A stretch of DNA of 64,000 nucleotides from Acidimicrobiaceae bacterium (GCA_027451285.1 DAIDJP010000041.1:1-64000), one strand, 5' to 3'. Counted from the first letter of the stretch, positions 49,154 through 57,870 are shown. Made by a program: numbers and translations. The notes: generated by a model from the sequence alone, not told the origin.

Positions 49154-49759
49154 CTAAATGAATCCGAAGCGGTTGAGCGGCCAGATACGCAGGAAAACCT
49201 TGCCGATGAGGTCTTTGCGCGGCACCGTCCCCCACATCCGGCTGTCGCAGGAATCCGGGTGGTTGTCGCCCATCATGAAGTACGAGTTGGCCGGCACGGT
49301 CACGTTGCCGATCGCCTGGCCGAGGGGCTCGTAGTGGGTCCAGGTCTCGTCGAGCGGTGAGCCGTTCACGTAGATGGTGTTGCCCTTGGAGGTCAGGTGG
49401 TCTCCGGGCAGACCGATGACCCGCTTGACGAGGTCGGTGACCGGATCACCGCAGTGCTCGGCCGGTGGCGCTTTGAAGACAATGATGTCGCCCCGGTGGA
49501 TCGTCCCGAACTCGACGCTCAGCTTCGAGACGATGATGCGGTCGCCGATCTGCAGCGTCGGCTCCATCGAGCCCGAGGGAATGAAGAACGTCTGGATGAC
49601 GAAGGTGCGCATGAGAAACGACACGCCCAGCGCGACCAGGACAATGATGACCCATTCGACGAGAAGGTGTTTCTTGCGCCGCGCCCGCGGCGCGGGGGCT
49701 GCTACCTCGTCGGGCTCCTCCGGGGACGCGTCGGTGGAGGGCTCAACGGTATCGGACAC
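49154..49759 (-). CDS. lepB: Signal peptidase I
   Basis: A 201-residue type I signal peptidase. A cytoplasmic Pro/Glu/Ala-rich stretch of about 30 residues precedes one membrane helix (about 33-50). The catalytic serine is S64 in PSGSMEPTL and the general-base lysine is K112 in VKRVIGLPGD. The late box is MGDNHPDSCDSR. It removes Sec and Tat signal peptides, which fits its place directly before tatB/tatC. The GTG start is nine bases after pafA and has leaderless geometry. Confidence 0.94.
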   Translation of the reverse strand: MSDTVEPSTDASPEEPDEVAAPAPRARRKKHLLVEWVIIVLVALGVSFLMRTFVIQTFFIPSGSMEPTLQIGDRIIVSKLSVEFGTIHRGDIIVFKAPPAEHCGDPVTDLVKRVIGLPGDHLTSKGNTIYVNGSPLDETWTHYEPLGQAIGNVTVPANSYFMMGDNHPDSCDSRMWGTVPRKDLIGKVFLRIWPLNRFGFI

Positions 49760-49765
49760 GCATCA

Positions 49766-49771
49766 AGGCTA
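49766..49771 (-). promoter_or_regulatory. -10-like hexamer TAGCCT, leaderless geometry
   Basis: On the minus strand it overlaps the pafA stop and ends six bases before the lepB GTG at 49759. Confidence 0.55.
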
Positions 49772-51157
49772 GTCGCGCCGCTCGTGGCGATCCCGTCGCT
49801 CCAGAGAGTCCAGTAGGCGCTGGAATCGCTCATCGTGATTCTTGAAGGGATCCTTCAAGAGCACGGTGCGCTGCATCTCGTCATTGAGCTTCAAGTGCAC
49901 CCAGTCCACGGTGTAGTCCCGGCGCCACTCCTTGGCGGCCCGGATGAAGGATCCGCGCAGATGGGCGCGCGTGGTCGTGGGTGCGGTGACTGCGGCCTCG
50001 GCGACCTGTTCGTCCGTGACCATGCGTCGGAAGTGTCCCCGGGCCTGACGTCGGTAGTAGAGGCCGCGCGAGAGGTTGGTGTCGTGGTAGAGCAAGTCGA
50101 TCAGGGCGATGCGCGCGTCCGAGAGCTCGACGCCCAGGCGCTCGCGCTCGCGCTCGATGATCTGCAGCTTCGCGATCCAGTCCACCCGATCGGCGAGTCC
50201 CATCGGGTCCGACCGGTACTGCTCGATCACCTCGCGCCACATGCGAACGGCCTCGACCTGGTCGGGTGGCAGGCTCCGACGCTGGGCGAAGAGCTCGGCG
50301 CGCTCGCAGAGATCCTCTTGGATCTCCAGGGCGGTCATGTCGCGCCCGCTCACCAGCTTGATCGGCTCCTTGCTCCAGAGGTCGTAGGAGATGTCGCGCA
50401 GGGCGTTGATCGGTGAGGCGATGTTGAAGTCGCGCAGGACCGTCGTTCGATCCTCGATCATGGCGAGCACCACGGACGCGGTGCCCACCTTGAGGAACGT
50501 AGCGAACTCGTTCATGTTCGAGTCGCCGACGATGACGTGCAGGCGCCGGTACTTCTCGGGATCGGCGTGGGGCTCGTCGCGAGTGTTGATGATGGGCCGG
50601 CTGCGCGTGGTGGCCGACGAGATCGACTCCCAGATGTGCTCCGCGCGCTGGCTCATGGAGTAGGTAGTGCCCCGAGCGTTGGTGACGACCTTGCCCGCCC
50701 CGGAAAAGATCTGCCGGCTGATCAGGAAGGGAATGAAGACCTGCTCGAGTCGCGTGAGGTCCTCGATGCGATCGATGCAGTAGTTCTCGTGGCATCCGTA
50801 GGAGTTGCCGGAGGAGTCCGTGTTGTTCTTGAACAAGAAGATGTCGCCGCGGATCCCTTCCTCGACGAGCTGCTCTTGGGCGTAGTCAACCAACTCGCGC
50901 AGGATCGTCTCGCCGGCCTTGTCCTGAGCGATGAGGTCGCTGAGCGAGTCGCACTCGGCCGTGGCGTACTCGGGGTGGCTGCCGACGTCGAGGTAAAGGC
51001 GGCTGCCGTTCTCGAGAAAGACGTTGCTCGAACGTCCCCAGGCGACGACCTTGCGAAAGAGGAACCGCGAGACCTCGTCTGGGCTCAGGCGTCGTTGGCC
51101 CCGCAGGGAGAACGTAATGCCGTATTCGGTTTCGACTCCGAAGATCCGGCGCAGCAT
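49769..51157 (-). CDS. pafA: Pup--protein ligase PafA
   Basis: A 462-residue member of the glutamine-synthetase-related Pup ligase family. It joins the C-terminal glutamate of Pup to lysines of target proteins using ATP. Seen are RIFGVETEYGI with the metal-binding E9, the catalytic-base aspartate D57 in LYLDVGSHPEYATAEC, KNNTDSSGNSYGCHENY and INTRDEPHADPEKYRRLHVIVGDSN. The absence of the Dop loop separates it from Dop. It follows prcA by six bases. The pafB/pafC regulator genes, downstream of pafA in mycobacteria, are not here; lepB takes that place. Confidence 0.96.
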   Translation of the reverse strand: MLRRIFGVETEYGITFSLRGQRRLSPDEVSRFLFRKVVAWGRSSNVFLENGSRLYLDVGSHPEYATAECDSLSDLIAQDKAGETILRELVDYAQEQLVEEGIRGDIFLFKNNTDSSGNSYGCHENYCIDRIEDLTRLEQVFIPFLISRQIFSGAGKVVTNARGTTYSMSQRAEHIWESISSATTRSRPIINTRDEPHADPEKYRRLHVIVGDSNMNEFATFLKVGTASVVLAMIEDRTTVLRDFNIASPINALRDISYDLWSKEPIKLVSGRDMTALEIQEDLCERAELFAQRRSLPPDQVEAVRMWREVIEQYRSDPMGLADRVDWIAKLQIIERERERLGVELSDARIALIDLLYHDTNLSRGLYYRRQARGHFRRMVTDEQVAEAAVTAPTTTRAHLRGSFIRAAKEWRRDYTVDWVHLKLNDEMQRTVLLKDPFKNHDERFQRLLDSLERRDRHERRD

Positions 51158-51163
51158 GGGGAC

Positions 51164-51844
51164 CTACGTCCCGAGAATCTCGCTGATGGCGCCGACGTTG
51201 AGGCGAACAAACGTGCGGCGCGCGCCACGATCCTCGAGAACGCCCACTTCGAGCTCGTTGGCCGGAATCGCCCGTTCGGGTCCACCGAGAGCGCTGACCG
51301 CGTGGCGCAACGTCACGTCCAGGCTCGTGGGTTCGCTGAAGAGCGCCGCGTAGCGCGCCTTGACCGCTTCGGCGTCGCCACCGAGCACCGCGAAGTGCGC
51401 TTCGTCGGAAATGGTGCCCTCGTAGGCAATCTGGTAGAGCTTCGTCTGGTGGAACTTGTTGCCCAGCTGGGCGACCAGAATCTCGACCTCGAGGGGTTTG
51501 GGACCCTCGCTGAACATGTCGCCCAGGTGCTGGGCGTAGTAGTTGGCCAGGGCGCGAGCGTCGACGTCGTCGCGCGAGTAGGTGAATCCGGTCGAGTCCG
51601 CCCAGCGGATGCCGGCTTCACGAAGTCGGTCGAACTCGTTGTACTTGCCGACGCCCGCGAAGGCGATCCGGTCGTAGACCTCGGAGATCTTGTTGAGCGA
51701 GGCCGACGTGTTCTCGGCCACCATCACCACGCCCACGTCGTAGACCGAGGCCAGGATGGAGCGGCCGCGCGCGATCCCCTTTTGAGCGAAGGTCGCGCGG
51801 TCCTTGATCAGCTGCTCGGGGGCAACGTAGAAGAAGTTGCTCAT
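51164..51844 (-). CDS. prcA: Proteasome alpha subunit
   Basis: A 226-residue 20S proteasome alpha subunit. The N-terminal YVAPEQLIKDRATFAQKGIARGRSI is the family signature, and the protein lacks a catalytic threonine. Alpha rings form the gated outer rings to which the Mpa/ARC ATPase docks. It overlaps prcB by four bases, giving coupled synthesis of the two subunits, as in other actinobacteria. Confidence 0.96.
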   Translation of the reverse strand: MSNFFYVAPEQLIKDRATFAQKGIARGRSILASVYDVGVVMVAENTSASLNKISEVYDRIAFAGVGKYNEFDRLREAGIRWADSTGFTYSRDDVDARALANYYAQHLGDMFSEGPKPLEVEILVAQLGNKFHQTKLYQIAYEGTISDEAHFAVLGGDAEAVKARYAALFSEPTSLDVTLRHAVSALGGPERAIPANELEVGVLEDRGARRTFVRLNVGAISEILGT

Positions 51845-52644
51845 CGCAGGGTGCCCCCCGGAACGCCTCCGGTGCTCGTACGGCGCTCGCTGATGGCACG
51901 AAAGCGCTCGCCGACCTCGTCGTTGGTGATCTCGCGATAGCCCCCGGAGTCGATCACGACCATCATGGGAAAGAGCCCGCGCACGAAGTCCGGGCCCCCG
52001 GTGCTCGGGTCATTGTCCCCCGCCTCATAGAGGGCCAGAGCCCCCAGTTCGAGTGCGGCCTCCATGTCGAGGTCGGCGCGAAAGCCTAGGCGCAGCGCGC
52101 TCTCGGCGAAGGGAGACCCTGAACCGATCGTGGCGAAGTCGTGACGCTCGTAGGCTCCCCCCGCGCCGTCGTACTCGAAGATCCGTCCCATTTGGTGGCT
52201 GGAGTCCCAGCCGGCCAGCAGGGGAATCACGATCAACGGCGACGTGAGGTTGTTGCGCTGGATGATCGGCGACAGGTAGTTGGCCTTGCCCTCGAGGCTC
52301 AGGGTCGAGTTGGTCATCTTCTCGTAGTGCTCGAAGGAGAGTTGGGCCATGCGGATGAACTCCATGCCGCGCGCGGCCGTGCCCGAGATCGCGATCGCCG
52401 TGAACTGGTCCGCGGCCTCGATCTTTCGCACGTCGCGGCTCGCGATGTAACTGCCGGTCGCCTGACGGTCACCGACCATCACGACGCCGCCCCCGAAGCG
52501 CACGGCGATCACCGTGGTCGCGTGGGCCGAGAGCCCCTCGCCGGCGCCCGCGACGTCTGGCGGAAAGGCCACGCCGGCGGCCTGGGAGAACTGGTAGAAG
52601 GAGGGACCGGGATCCTGGGTCGCGCTAAAGAGCGGAAGGCCCAC
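51841..52644 (-). CDS. prcB: Proteasome beta subunit (catalytic)
   Basis: A 267-residue precursor. Self-cleavage before T43 in SAHATTVIAVRF would remove a 42-residue propeptide and expose the nucleophilic threonine; GDRQATGSYIASRDVRKI holds the catalytic Asp/Arg and Lys region and GSGSPFAESAL the conserved serine. The residue before the threonine is alanine, where most bacterial and archaeal beta subunits I recall have glycine. Mature subunits form the two inner rings of the core particle. It begins with a GTG two bases after pup. Confidence 0.95.
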   Translation of the reverse strand: MGLPLFSATQDPGPSFYQFSQAAGVAFPPDVAGAGEGLSAHATTVIAVRFGGGVVMVGDRQATGSYIASRDVRKIEAADQFTAIAISGTAARGMEFIRMAQLSFEHYEKMTNSTLSLEGKANYLSPIIQRNNLTSPLIVIPLLAGWDSSHQMGRIFEYDGAGGAYERHDFATIGSGSPFAESALRLGFRADLDMEAALELGALALYEAGDNDPSTGGPDFVRGLFPMMVVIDSGGYREITNDEVGERFRAISERRTSTGGVPGGTLR

Positions 52645-52646
52645 GG

Positions 52647-52841
52647 CTACTGACCGCCCTTTTGGACGTAGTTGCGCACGAACTCCTCGGCGTTCTCCTC
52701 GAGGACTTCGTCAATCTCGTCCAGCAGGTCGTCGAGATCGGCCTTCAGCTGCTCACCCTTGGTCGTGTCGATGCTCACCTCGGGCGCCTCCGCGGCGGTC
52801 CGGGTGGTGCGTTGCTTCTGAATTCTTTCCTGCTCAGTCAT
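52647..52841 (-). CDS. pup: Prokaryotic ubiquitin-like protein Pup
   Basis: A 64-residue protein ending in GGQ, so it must be deamidated by Dop to GGE before ligation. The central helix VSIDTTKGEQLKADLDDLLDEIDEVLEENAEEFVRNYVQ, quoted here only for its pattern of acidic and leucine residues (for example LDDLLDEIDEVL), binds the Mpa coiled coil. The N-terminal third is disordered and rich in Gln, Arg and Thr, as usual. It lies between dop and prcB with ten-base and two-base gaps. Confidence 0.96.
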   Translation of the reverse strand: MTEQERIQKQRTTRTAAEAPEVSIDTTKGEQLKADLDDLLDEIDEVLEENAEEFVRNYVQKGGQ

Positions 52842-52851
52842 ACAATCCGTT

Positions 52852-54339
52852 CTAGCCGTCGAGCGCTCTCAGTAGGTCGGCGGCGCTCGTACTCGTTTCT
52901 AGCAAGTTCTCAGTCAATTCTGCGGTACCCCGCAGGGGGTCCATCATGGGCACACGCTGGAGCGGTCCGTCACCCAGATCGAAGACGAGTGAGTCCCAGT
53001 TCGCCGCCACGATCTCGTCGGGAAAGCGCTCGACGCACCGGCCGCGAAAGAACGCCCGGGTGCTGCGCGGGGGGTTGTGGACGGCCTCGCGTACCGGTGT
53101 CACCTCGAAGATCTGCCGCAGGCCCACGCGCGCCGAGAGGGACCTCTCGGGCCGCAGGTCGTGGTACTGCAGGTCGATGGCGCGCAGGCGCGCGTCGGTG
53201 GCCGGTAGATCGTGGCGCTCGCGATAGCCCTCCAGGACACGCTGCTTGGCCGCCCAGTCCACCCGGTCGGCAACACCAGAGGGGTCCGCACGCACGCCGT
53301 CGAGCATCTCTCGCCACTGGGTGAGGATCTCCGCCACCTCGGACTCGGAGGCCACCGCGGGCGCGCCCGTGGCGGCCACGTAGTCCTGGGCCAGGTGCCA
53401 GAGGGCGTCCTGGAGGTCCCAGGCGCTGTAGCTGACGCCGTCGTCGGCCTGTTCGACCGCCCGCAGGCTCGGGTCCAGCGCGAAGTGGCGAACCGCGCGA
53501 ACCGGATGGCGCGGCGGAGGCGGAAAGACGGCGGCGCCGCGGTCTTCGAGCACGGCGAGCAGCAGCGCCGTGGAGCCAAGCTTGACGAAAGTGGCGACCT
53601 GACTCATGTTCGCGTCGCCGATGATGACGTGGAGCCGGCGAAATCGCTCCGCGTCGGAGTGCGGTTCGTCGCGGGTGTTGATGATCGGCCGCTTCAGAGT
53701 GGTCTCGAGGCCCACGACCTCTTCGAAGAACTCTGCGCGCTGGCTCAGCTGGAACGACGGGGCGTGGCTCAACGCGTCGTCGGTCTCGGCGCCGACCTTG
53801 CCCGCGCCGACCACGACCTGGCGCGAGACGAAGTGCGGCACCATCGCGCGCACGACGTCGGAGAAGTCCACCTGACGGCTCACGAGGTAGTTCTCGTGGG
53901 TGCCGTAGGAGTTCCCCTTGCCGTCGGAGTTGTTCTTGTACAGGGTGATCGCGTCGGAGGGATCGAGGCTCGCGTTGGCGGTGCTGAGCGCGCGGCGCAG
54001 CACCTCTTCGCCGGCGACGTCATAGAGGGTCGCCTCGAGGGGCGTGCGGCACTCGGGCGAGGAGTACTCGGGGTGGGCGTGATCGACGTAGAGCCGCGCG
54101 CCGTTGGACAGGACGGTGTTGGCCAGGTGCGTCTCGACAATCGGCGCGAACGCGGTCAGCCCGGAAAGTCCCCGCGCGTCGAGGTCTGGCGTCTCGCCCT
54201 CGAAGTCCCAGTTGATACGCGAGGCGCCCTGCTGGGCGTAGGCGTTGACGATGATGCTCGAGGCCAGGATCGGATCCTGGTCGGGCCCGCCCGCAACCCC
54301 GTACTCGGTCTCGATGCCGAGGACCTTCTCGATCGCCAC
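52852..54339 (-). CDS. dop: Pup deamidase/depupylase Dop
   Basis: A 495-residue paralogue of PafA that converts Pup-GGQ to Pup-GGE and removes Pup from substrates. It has VLGIETEYGVAG, a Dop-specific loop (about residues 36-75, around GASRINWDFEGETPDLDARG), D86 in RLYVDHAHPEYSSPEC, KNNSDGKGNSYGTHENY and INTRDEPHSDAERFRRLHVIIGDAN. The GTG start lies ten bases after mpa, so it is part of the same transcript. Confidence 0.96.
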   Translation of the reverse strand: MAIEKVLGIETEYGVAGGPDQDPILASSIIVNAYAQQGASRINWDFEGETPDLDARGLSGLTAFAPIVETHLANTVLSNGARLYVDHAHPEYSSPECRTPLEATLYDVAGEEVLRRALSTANASLDPSDAITLYKNNSDGKGNSYGTHENYLVSRQVDFSDVVRAMVPHFVSRQVVVGAGKVGAETDDALSHAPSFQLSQRAEFFEEVVGLETTLKRPIINTRDEPHSDAERFRRLHVIIGDANMSQVATFVKLGSTALLLAVLEDRGAAVFPPPPRHPVRAVRHFALDPSLRAVEQADDGVSYSAWDLQDALWHLAQDYVAATGAPAVASESEVAEILTQWREMLDGVRADPSGVADRVDWAAKQRVLEGYRERHDLPATDARLRAIDLQYHDLRPERSLSARVGLRQIFEVTPVREAVHNPPRSTRAFFRGRCVERFPDEIVAANWDSLVFDLGDGPLQRVPMMDPLRGTAELTENLLETSTSAADLLRALDG

Positions 54340-54349
54340 GCCGATGGAC

Positions 54350-56077
54350 CTAGAGGTACTGGCCGGTTCCGACGTGCTGAATCGAGCGCCCGCCGTTCAC
54401 GTTGGCCTCTTCGCGATTGACGAGGGTACGGATGAAGACGATGCGTTCGCCCTTCTTGCCCGAGATACGCGCCCAGTCATCGGGGTTGGTGGTGTTGGGC
54501 AGGTCCTCGTTCTCACGGAACTCCTGGCGGATCGACTCAGTGAGGTCCTCGACCCGTAGTCCCCGGCCGTTGCCAGCGATCTCGCGCTTGACGGCGAGCT
54601 TCTTCGCGCGTCGCACGACGTTCTCGATCATCGCGCCCGAGGCGAAGTCCTTGAAGTACAGCACTTCCTTGTCGCCGCCCTGATAGGTCACCTCGAGGAA
54701 GCGGTTCTCGTCGTCGATGCGATACATCCCGGCCACGGTCTGTTCGATCATCACCGAGACCGCCTTGTCGCGGTCTCCCCCACCGAGCTCGCGAACCTGG
54801 TGCTCGTCGATGGGCAGGTCGCGGTGCAGGTAGCGCTGGAAGATCGAACTCGCCGCCTCGGCGTCGGGCCGTTCGATCTTGATCTTGACGTCGAGGCGCC
54901 CCGGGCGCAGGATCGCCGGGTCGATGAGGTCCTCACGGTTCGTCGCGCCGATCACGATCACGTCGCGCAGGGACTCGACGCCGTCGATCTCGGCCAGGAG
55001 CTGGGGCACGATGGTCGACTCCATGTCCGAGCTGATGCCCGTACCGCGGGTGCGAAACAGCGAGTCCATCTCGTCGAAGAACACGATGACCGGCACGCCC
55101 TCTTCGGCCTTCTCGCGTGCGCGTTGGAAGACCAGACGGATCTGGCGCTCCGTCTCGCCGACGTACTTGTTCAGCAACTCGGGACCCTTGATGTTCAAGA
55201 AGTAGGAGCGGACATTGCGATTGCCCGTCATCTCGGCGACCTTCTGGGACAGGGAGTTCGCCACCGCCTTCGCGATCAGAGTCTTGCCACATCCCGGCGG
55301 GCCGTAGAGGAGGATTCCCTTGGGCGCCGGCAGCTCGTAGTCCTGAAAGAGCGCGCGGTGCAGGTAGGGCAGCTCGACGGCGTCGACGATGGATTCGATC
55401 TGAGCGTCGAGGCCGCCCACGTCGGCGTACGTGATGTCGGGCACCTCTTCGAGGACGAGCTCCTCGGCCTCTTGGCGCACGAGGCGCTCGGTGAGAAGGT
55501 TCGAGCGCAGGTCGAGCAGTACCGCGTCGCCGCTGCGTAGGCGCACGTCGGCCAGGGAGTCGGCCATCTCCACCACGCGCTCTTCGTCGGAGCGCCCGTA
55601 GATCAGGACCCGGCGCCCGTCGAGCACCTCCTTGACGGTGACGACCTCACCCTGGCCGTCGGCCTCGCGCACGGCGATGACCGTGAAGGACTCGTTGAGC
55701 ACCACCTCGTTGCCGCGCGAGACCTCGCGCGGATCGATGCCCGGGTGCAGAGCGACGCGCATCTTGCGCCCCGAGGCGAAGACGTCGACCGTGCCGTCGT
55801 CGTTGAAGTCGGCGAACGTTCCGTAGACCGCGGGCGGCTGGGTGAGCTTTTCCACCTCGTCGCGCAGGGCCGCGATCTGGTCGCGCGTCTGCTGGATGGT
55901 GATGGTCAGCTTCTCGTTGTTCGAACGGGTCTGGGCCAATTGCCCTCGCGACTCCAAGAGTTGCTCCTCGAGCATCTCGATGCGCCGCAACGCCGCGGCC
56001 AAATCACCCTCGCGTGACGGACGCGCACCCTCAGCGCGTCCCTGGGCGGGGTTCGGAAATGTCTCTGAGCCGTCCAT
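54350..56077 (-). CDS. mpa: Proteasome-associated AAA ATPase Mpa/ARC
   Basis: A 575-residue AAA unfoldase. The N-terminal coiled coil (about 25-80) captures Pup, two OB-fold domains follow (about 80-220), and the AAA module has Walker A GPPGCGKT, Walker [13 protein letters not shown] and an arginine-finger region in [22 protein letters not shown]. The C-terminus ends GQYL, the motif that docks into the alpha ring and opens its gate. It heads the proteasome operon, and its ATG has leaderless geometry with TATGGT, which predicts the main promoter of dop-pup-prcBA-pafA. Confidence 0.96.
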   Translation of the reverse strand: MDGSETFPNPAQGRAEGARPSREGDLAAALRRIEMLEEQLLESRGQLAQTRSNNEKLTITIQQTRDQIAALRDEVEKLTQPPAVYGTFADFNDDGTVDVFASGRKMRVALHPGIDPREVSRGNEVVLNESFTVIAVREADGQGEVVTVKEVLDGRRVLIYGRSDEERVVEMADSLADVRLRSGDAVLLDLRSNLLTERLVRQEAEELVLEEVPDITYADVGGLDAQIESIVDAVELPYLHRALFQDYELPAPKGILLYGPPGCGKTLIAKAVANSLSQKVAEMTGNRNVRSYFLNIKGPELLNKYVGETERQIRLVFQRAREKAEEGVPVIVFFDEMDSLFRTRGTGISSDMESTIVPQLLAEIDGVESLRDVIVIGATNREDLIDPAILRPGRLDVKIKIERPDAEAASSIFQRYLHRDLPIDEHQVRELGGGDRDKAVSVMIEQTVAGMYRIDDENRFLEVTYQGGDKEVLYFKDFASGAMIENVVRRAKKLAVKREIAGNGRGLRVEDLTESIRQEFRENEDLPNTTNPDDWARISGKKGERIVFIRTLVNREEANVNGGRSIQHVGTGQYL

Positions 56078-56083
56078 GGCTTC

Positions 56084-56089
56084 ACCATA
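56084..56089 (-). promoter_or_regulatory. -10-like hexamer TATGGT, leaderless geometry, proteasome operon
   Basis: On the minus strand it ends six bases before the mpa ATG at 56077 and is the likely lead promoter of the proteasome genes. Confidence 0.6.
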
Positions 56090-56173
56090 GGTGAGGCCCG
56101 GGGGGTCGGGTCGTCAGGAATGGGGCCGGCGACCGCTAAAGTGGCATCTCGGAACGCGCCACGGAGGAAGTTC

Positions 56174-56410
56174 ATGAAAGTTTGGATCGACCAGGACCTG
56201 TGCACCGGCGATGGCCTGTGTGAGGAAATCTGTCCTGCGGTCTTTACGCTCCTCGACGACGGCCTCGCCTACGTGAAGGAGGGCGACGTCGTGCGCAACA
56301 ACCCCGGCGGCGCCCAGGGTGTCGCTGTCGTTCCGGACGGCCTGGAAGACGCCGTGGTCGAGGCCTCCGAAGAGTGCCCCGGCGAGTGCATCTTCATCGA
56401 GCGCGACTAG
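56174..56410 (+). CDS. Small ferredoxin with Asp in the cluster motif
   Basis: A 78-residue ferredoxin. Cysteines C10, C16, C20 and C72 with P21 follow the single-cluster pattern, and D13 stands where a fourth ligand cysteine would be (C-x2-D-x2-C-x3-CP). This is common in P450-serving [3Fe-4S] ferredoxins and some [4Fe-4S] proteins; C68 (in ECPGEC) is an extra cysteine. It could pass electrons to the P450 encoded at 30402, but the distance is large. The ATG has ggagga seven bases upstream. It is divergent from mpa and its stop overlaps trmI by four bases. Confidence 0.85.
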   Translation: MKVWIDQDLCTGDGLCEEICPAVFTLLDDGLAYVKEGDVVRNNPGGAQGVAVVPDGLEDAVVEASEECPGECIFIERD

Positions 56411-57177
56411 CGCTTCACCAGGCGCCGTGCGCTGGTGAGGAATCCCGTGTGCGCCACCATCCGATGGTCCGGACGAACCGAACGGCGCTCCACGTGCCAG
56501 GTTCGCCGAAGGATCTCGACCGTCTCTTCCAGGCCGAAGGACGCGTCGCGCAGGGTGTCGCGTAGCTGCTGGACCTGATTGATAGTCGGCAGGTAGGCGA
56601 GGAAGATCCCACCGGGACGTATGGCGGTTTCTGCGTGAGCCACGACGTCCCAGGGTTCGGGCATGTCGAGGATCACGCGATCGAAGTCGCGATGCTCGAT
56701 CCCTTGCGTGACGTCGCGGATGTGGATGTCGTAGGCGACGTCGGGACCCAACTGGTCGACGACGTTGCGCCGGGCCTGCTCGGCGAAGTCCTCGCGAATC
56801 TCGTACGCGGTGATGAGGGCCCCCGCTCGTAGCAGGGTCATCGAGAGCGCCCCCGAGCCCACCCCGGCTTCGAGCACGCGCATGCCCGGCGCGATGTCGG
56901 CCTGCATGAGGATCGCACCCAAATCCTTGGGGTAGATGACCTGGGCGCCGCGGGGCATCTTTAAAACGACGTCGGACAACGTCGGGCGAAGGACCAGGAA
57001 GCTGCGCTCGCCCGAACCGCTCACGACCGTTCCCTCGCTCGCACCGATCAGGTCGTCGTGCTGGACGATTCCGGCGTGGGTGTGAAACGCTCCCCCCTCG
57101 CGCAGGGTGATCAGGTAGCGCCGGTCCTTGGCGTCGATCAGCATGACCCGTTCTCCCGGGCGAAGTTCGGCGTTCAT
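56407..57177 (-). CDS. trmI: tRNA (adenine-58-N1)-methyltransferase TrmI
   Basis: A 256-residue class I SAM methyltransferase. It has an N-terminal beta domain, QVIYPKDLGAILMQADIAPGMRVLEAGVGSGALS (SAM loop VLEAGVGSG, about residues 100-108), and the catalytic region VILDMPEPWDVV. It methylates N1 of A58 in the T loop of tRNA. In M. tuberculosis the gene (Rv2118c) also lies near mpa. Its ATG overlaps the stop of a 50-residue gene just upstream, the last of four coupled genes. Confidence 0.93.
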   Translation of the reverse strand: MNAELRPGERVMLIDAKDRRYLITLREGGAFHTHAGIVQHDDLIGASEGTVVSGSGERSFLVLRPTLSDVVLKMPRGAQVIYPKDLGAILMQADIAPGMRVLEAGVGSGALSMTLLRAGALITAYEIREDFAEQARRNVVDQLGPDVAYDIHIRDVTQGIEHRDFDRVILDMPEPWDVVAHAETAIRPGGIFLAYLPTINQVQQLRDTLRDASFGLEETVEILRRTWHVERRSVRPDHRMVAHTGFLTSARRLVKR

Positions 57178-57326
57178 CGTGCGCGACGACTGAGCTTCTG
57201 ACCACGATGCTCAAGCACACGCAGCACGCCGATCATCGCCCCGACGGCCAGCCATTTCGACGAGCGCTGGCTCAGCCCTCGAAGGGCCGCGCTACGCATG
57301 GCGATACGGGCGAGACCGAGAATCAA
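57174..57326 (-). CDS. Small basic helical protein, 50 residues, overlooked by length cut-offs
   Basis: A 51-codon frame beginning at TTG 57326, which overlaps the upstream stop by four bases (TTGA), and ending in a TGA that overlaps the trmI ATG (ATGA). The product has a hydrophobic middle (WLAVGAMIGVL) between Arg/Lys-rich ends (LARIAMRSAALRGLSQRSSK and RGQKLSRRAR). Overlaps at both ends with exact four-base register strongly support coding. Probably membrane-associated; function unknown. Confidence 0.65.
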   Translation of the reverse strand: MILGLARIAMRSAALRGLSQRSSKWLAVGAMIGVLRVLEHRGQKLSRRAR

Positions 57327-57514
57327 CGTCGACGTCGCTTCGCGATTCGTCGCCCGCGCAGCCGCCCCCAGAAATAGCCCGTCAGCAGGCCTCCGACGCC
57401 CACCGAGGCGATCGTCGCGGGCTGCTCGGAGACGTCCTTGATCGGCTCGACCGCCGGCAGGAAGGCCCGCAGCGAATTCGCCAGCTCGCGTCGAGTGGCC
57501 GAATCGTGGCTCAC
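57323..57514 (-). CDS. Small membrane-associated protein, 63 residues
   Basis: A 63-residue protein with an N-terminal helix (TRRELANSLRAFLPAVEP), a short Gly-rich hydrophobic stretch (ASVGVGGLLTGYFWG) and a very basic end (RLRGRRIAKRRRR). It is coupled at both ends: its GTG overlaps the holin-like stop and its TGA overlaps the next TTG. In many actinobacteria a small Arg-rich gene (often DUF3618) follows a holin-like gene; I cannot confirm that family here. Confidence 0.6.
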   Translation of the reverse strand: MSHDSATRRELANSLRAFLPAVEPIKDVSEQPATIASVGVGGLLTGYFWGRLRGRRIAKRRRR

Positions 57515-57864
57515 GAGGTCTTCTTCAGGCGCCGCTTGGCCTCGCCACTGACGATGCGCCAGGCCGTCAGGGCGATCACGATCGCCGCGACGGCCGCGAC
57601 GATCAGGTACGGCAGCCAGGAGAGCGAACCGTCGAGGACGGGGAACTCGCCCTGGAGGAAGCGCAGCGCGCCCACCAGCAGCAACAGGGCGCCAAAACCC
57701 ACGAAGACCGAGCCGATGGCGCCGAAGAGCGCGTAGCGGCCAAGGTCCTTGAGGGGTTGGATCGTCTCTTCCTTCACGTAGCGCAGGAGCAGGCCGCGAA
57801 TCTCGTCGAAGTCACGTTGGAGCGAGGCGCCCTTCAAGACCTTGCGCCAGGACGGAAGTTTCAC
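57511..57864 (-). CDS. Phage-holin-III-like (Actinobacterial Holin-X) membrane protein
   Basis: A 117-residue protein with two strong transmembrane helices (about 45-70 and 83-102) and a cytoplasmic N-terminal helix with IRGLLLRYVKEETIQPLKDLGRYALFGAIG. This matches the chromosomal holin-superfamily-III / DUF1469 proteins common in actinobacteria, whose role is not lysis and is not known. The GTG start has leaderless geometry with TAGGCT. It leads a four-gene overlapping set ending in trmI. Confidence 0.75.
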   Translation of the reverse strand: MKLPSWRKVLKGASLQRDFDEIRGLLLRYVKEETIQPLKDLGRYALFGAIGSVFVGFGALLLLVGALRFLQGEFPVLDGSLSWLPYLIVAAVAAIVIALTAWRIVSGEAKRRLKKTS

Positions 57865-57870
57865 GGCCTC

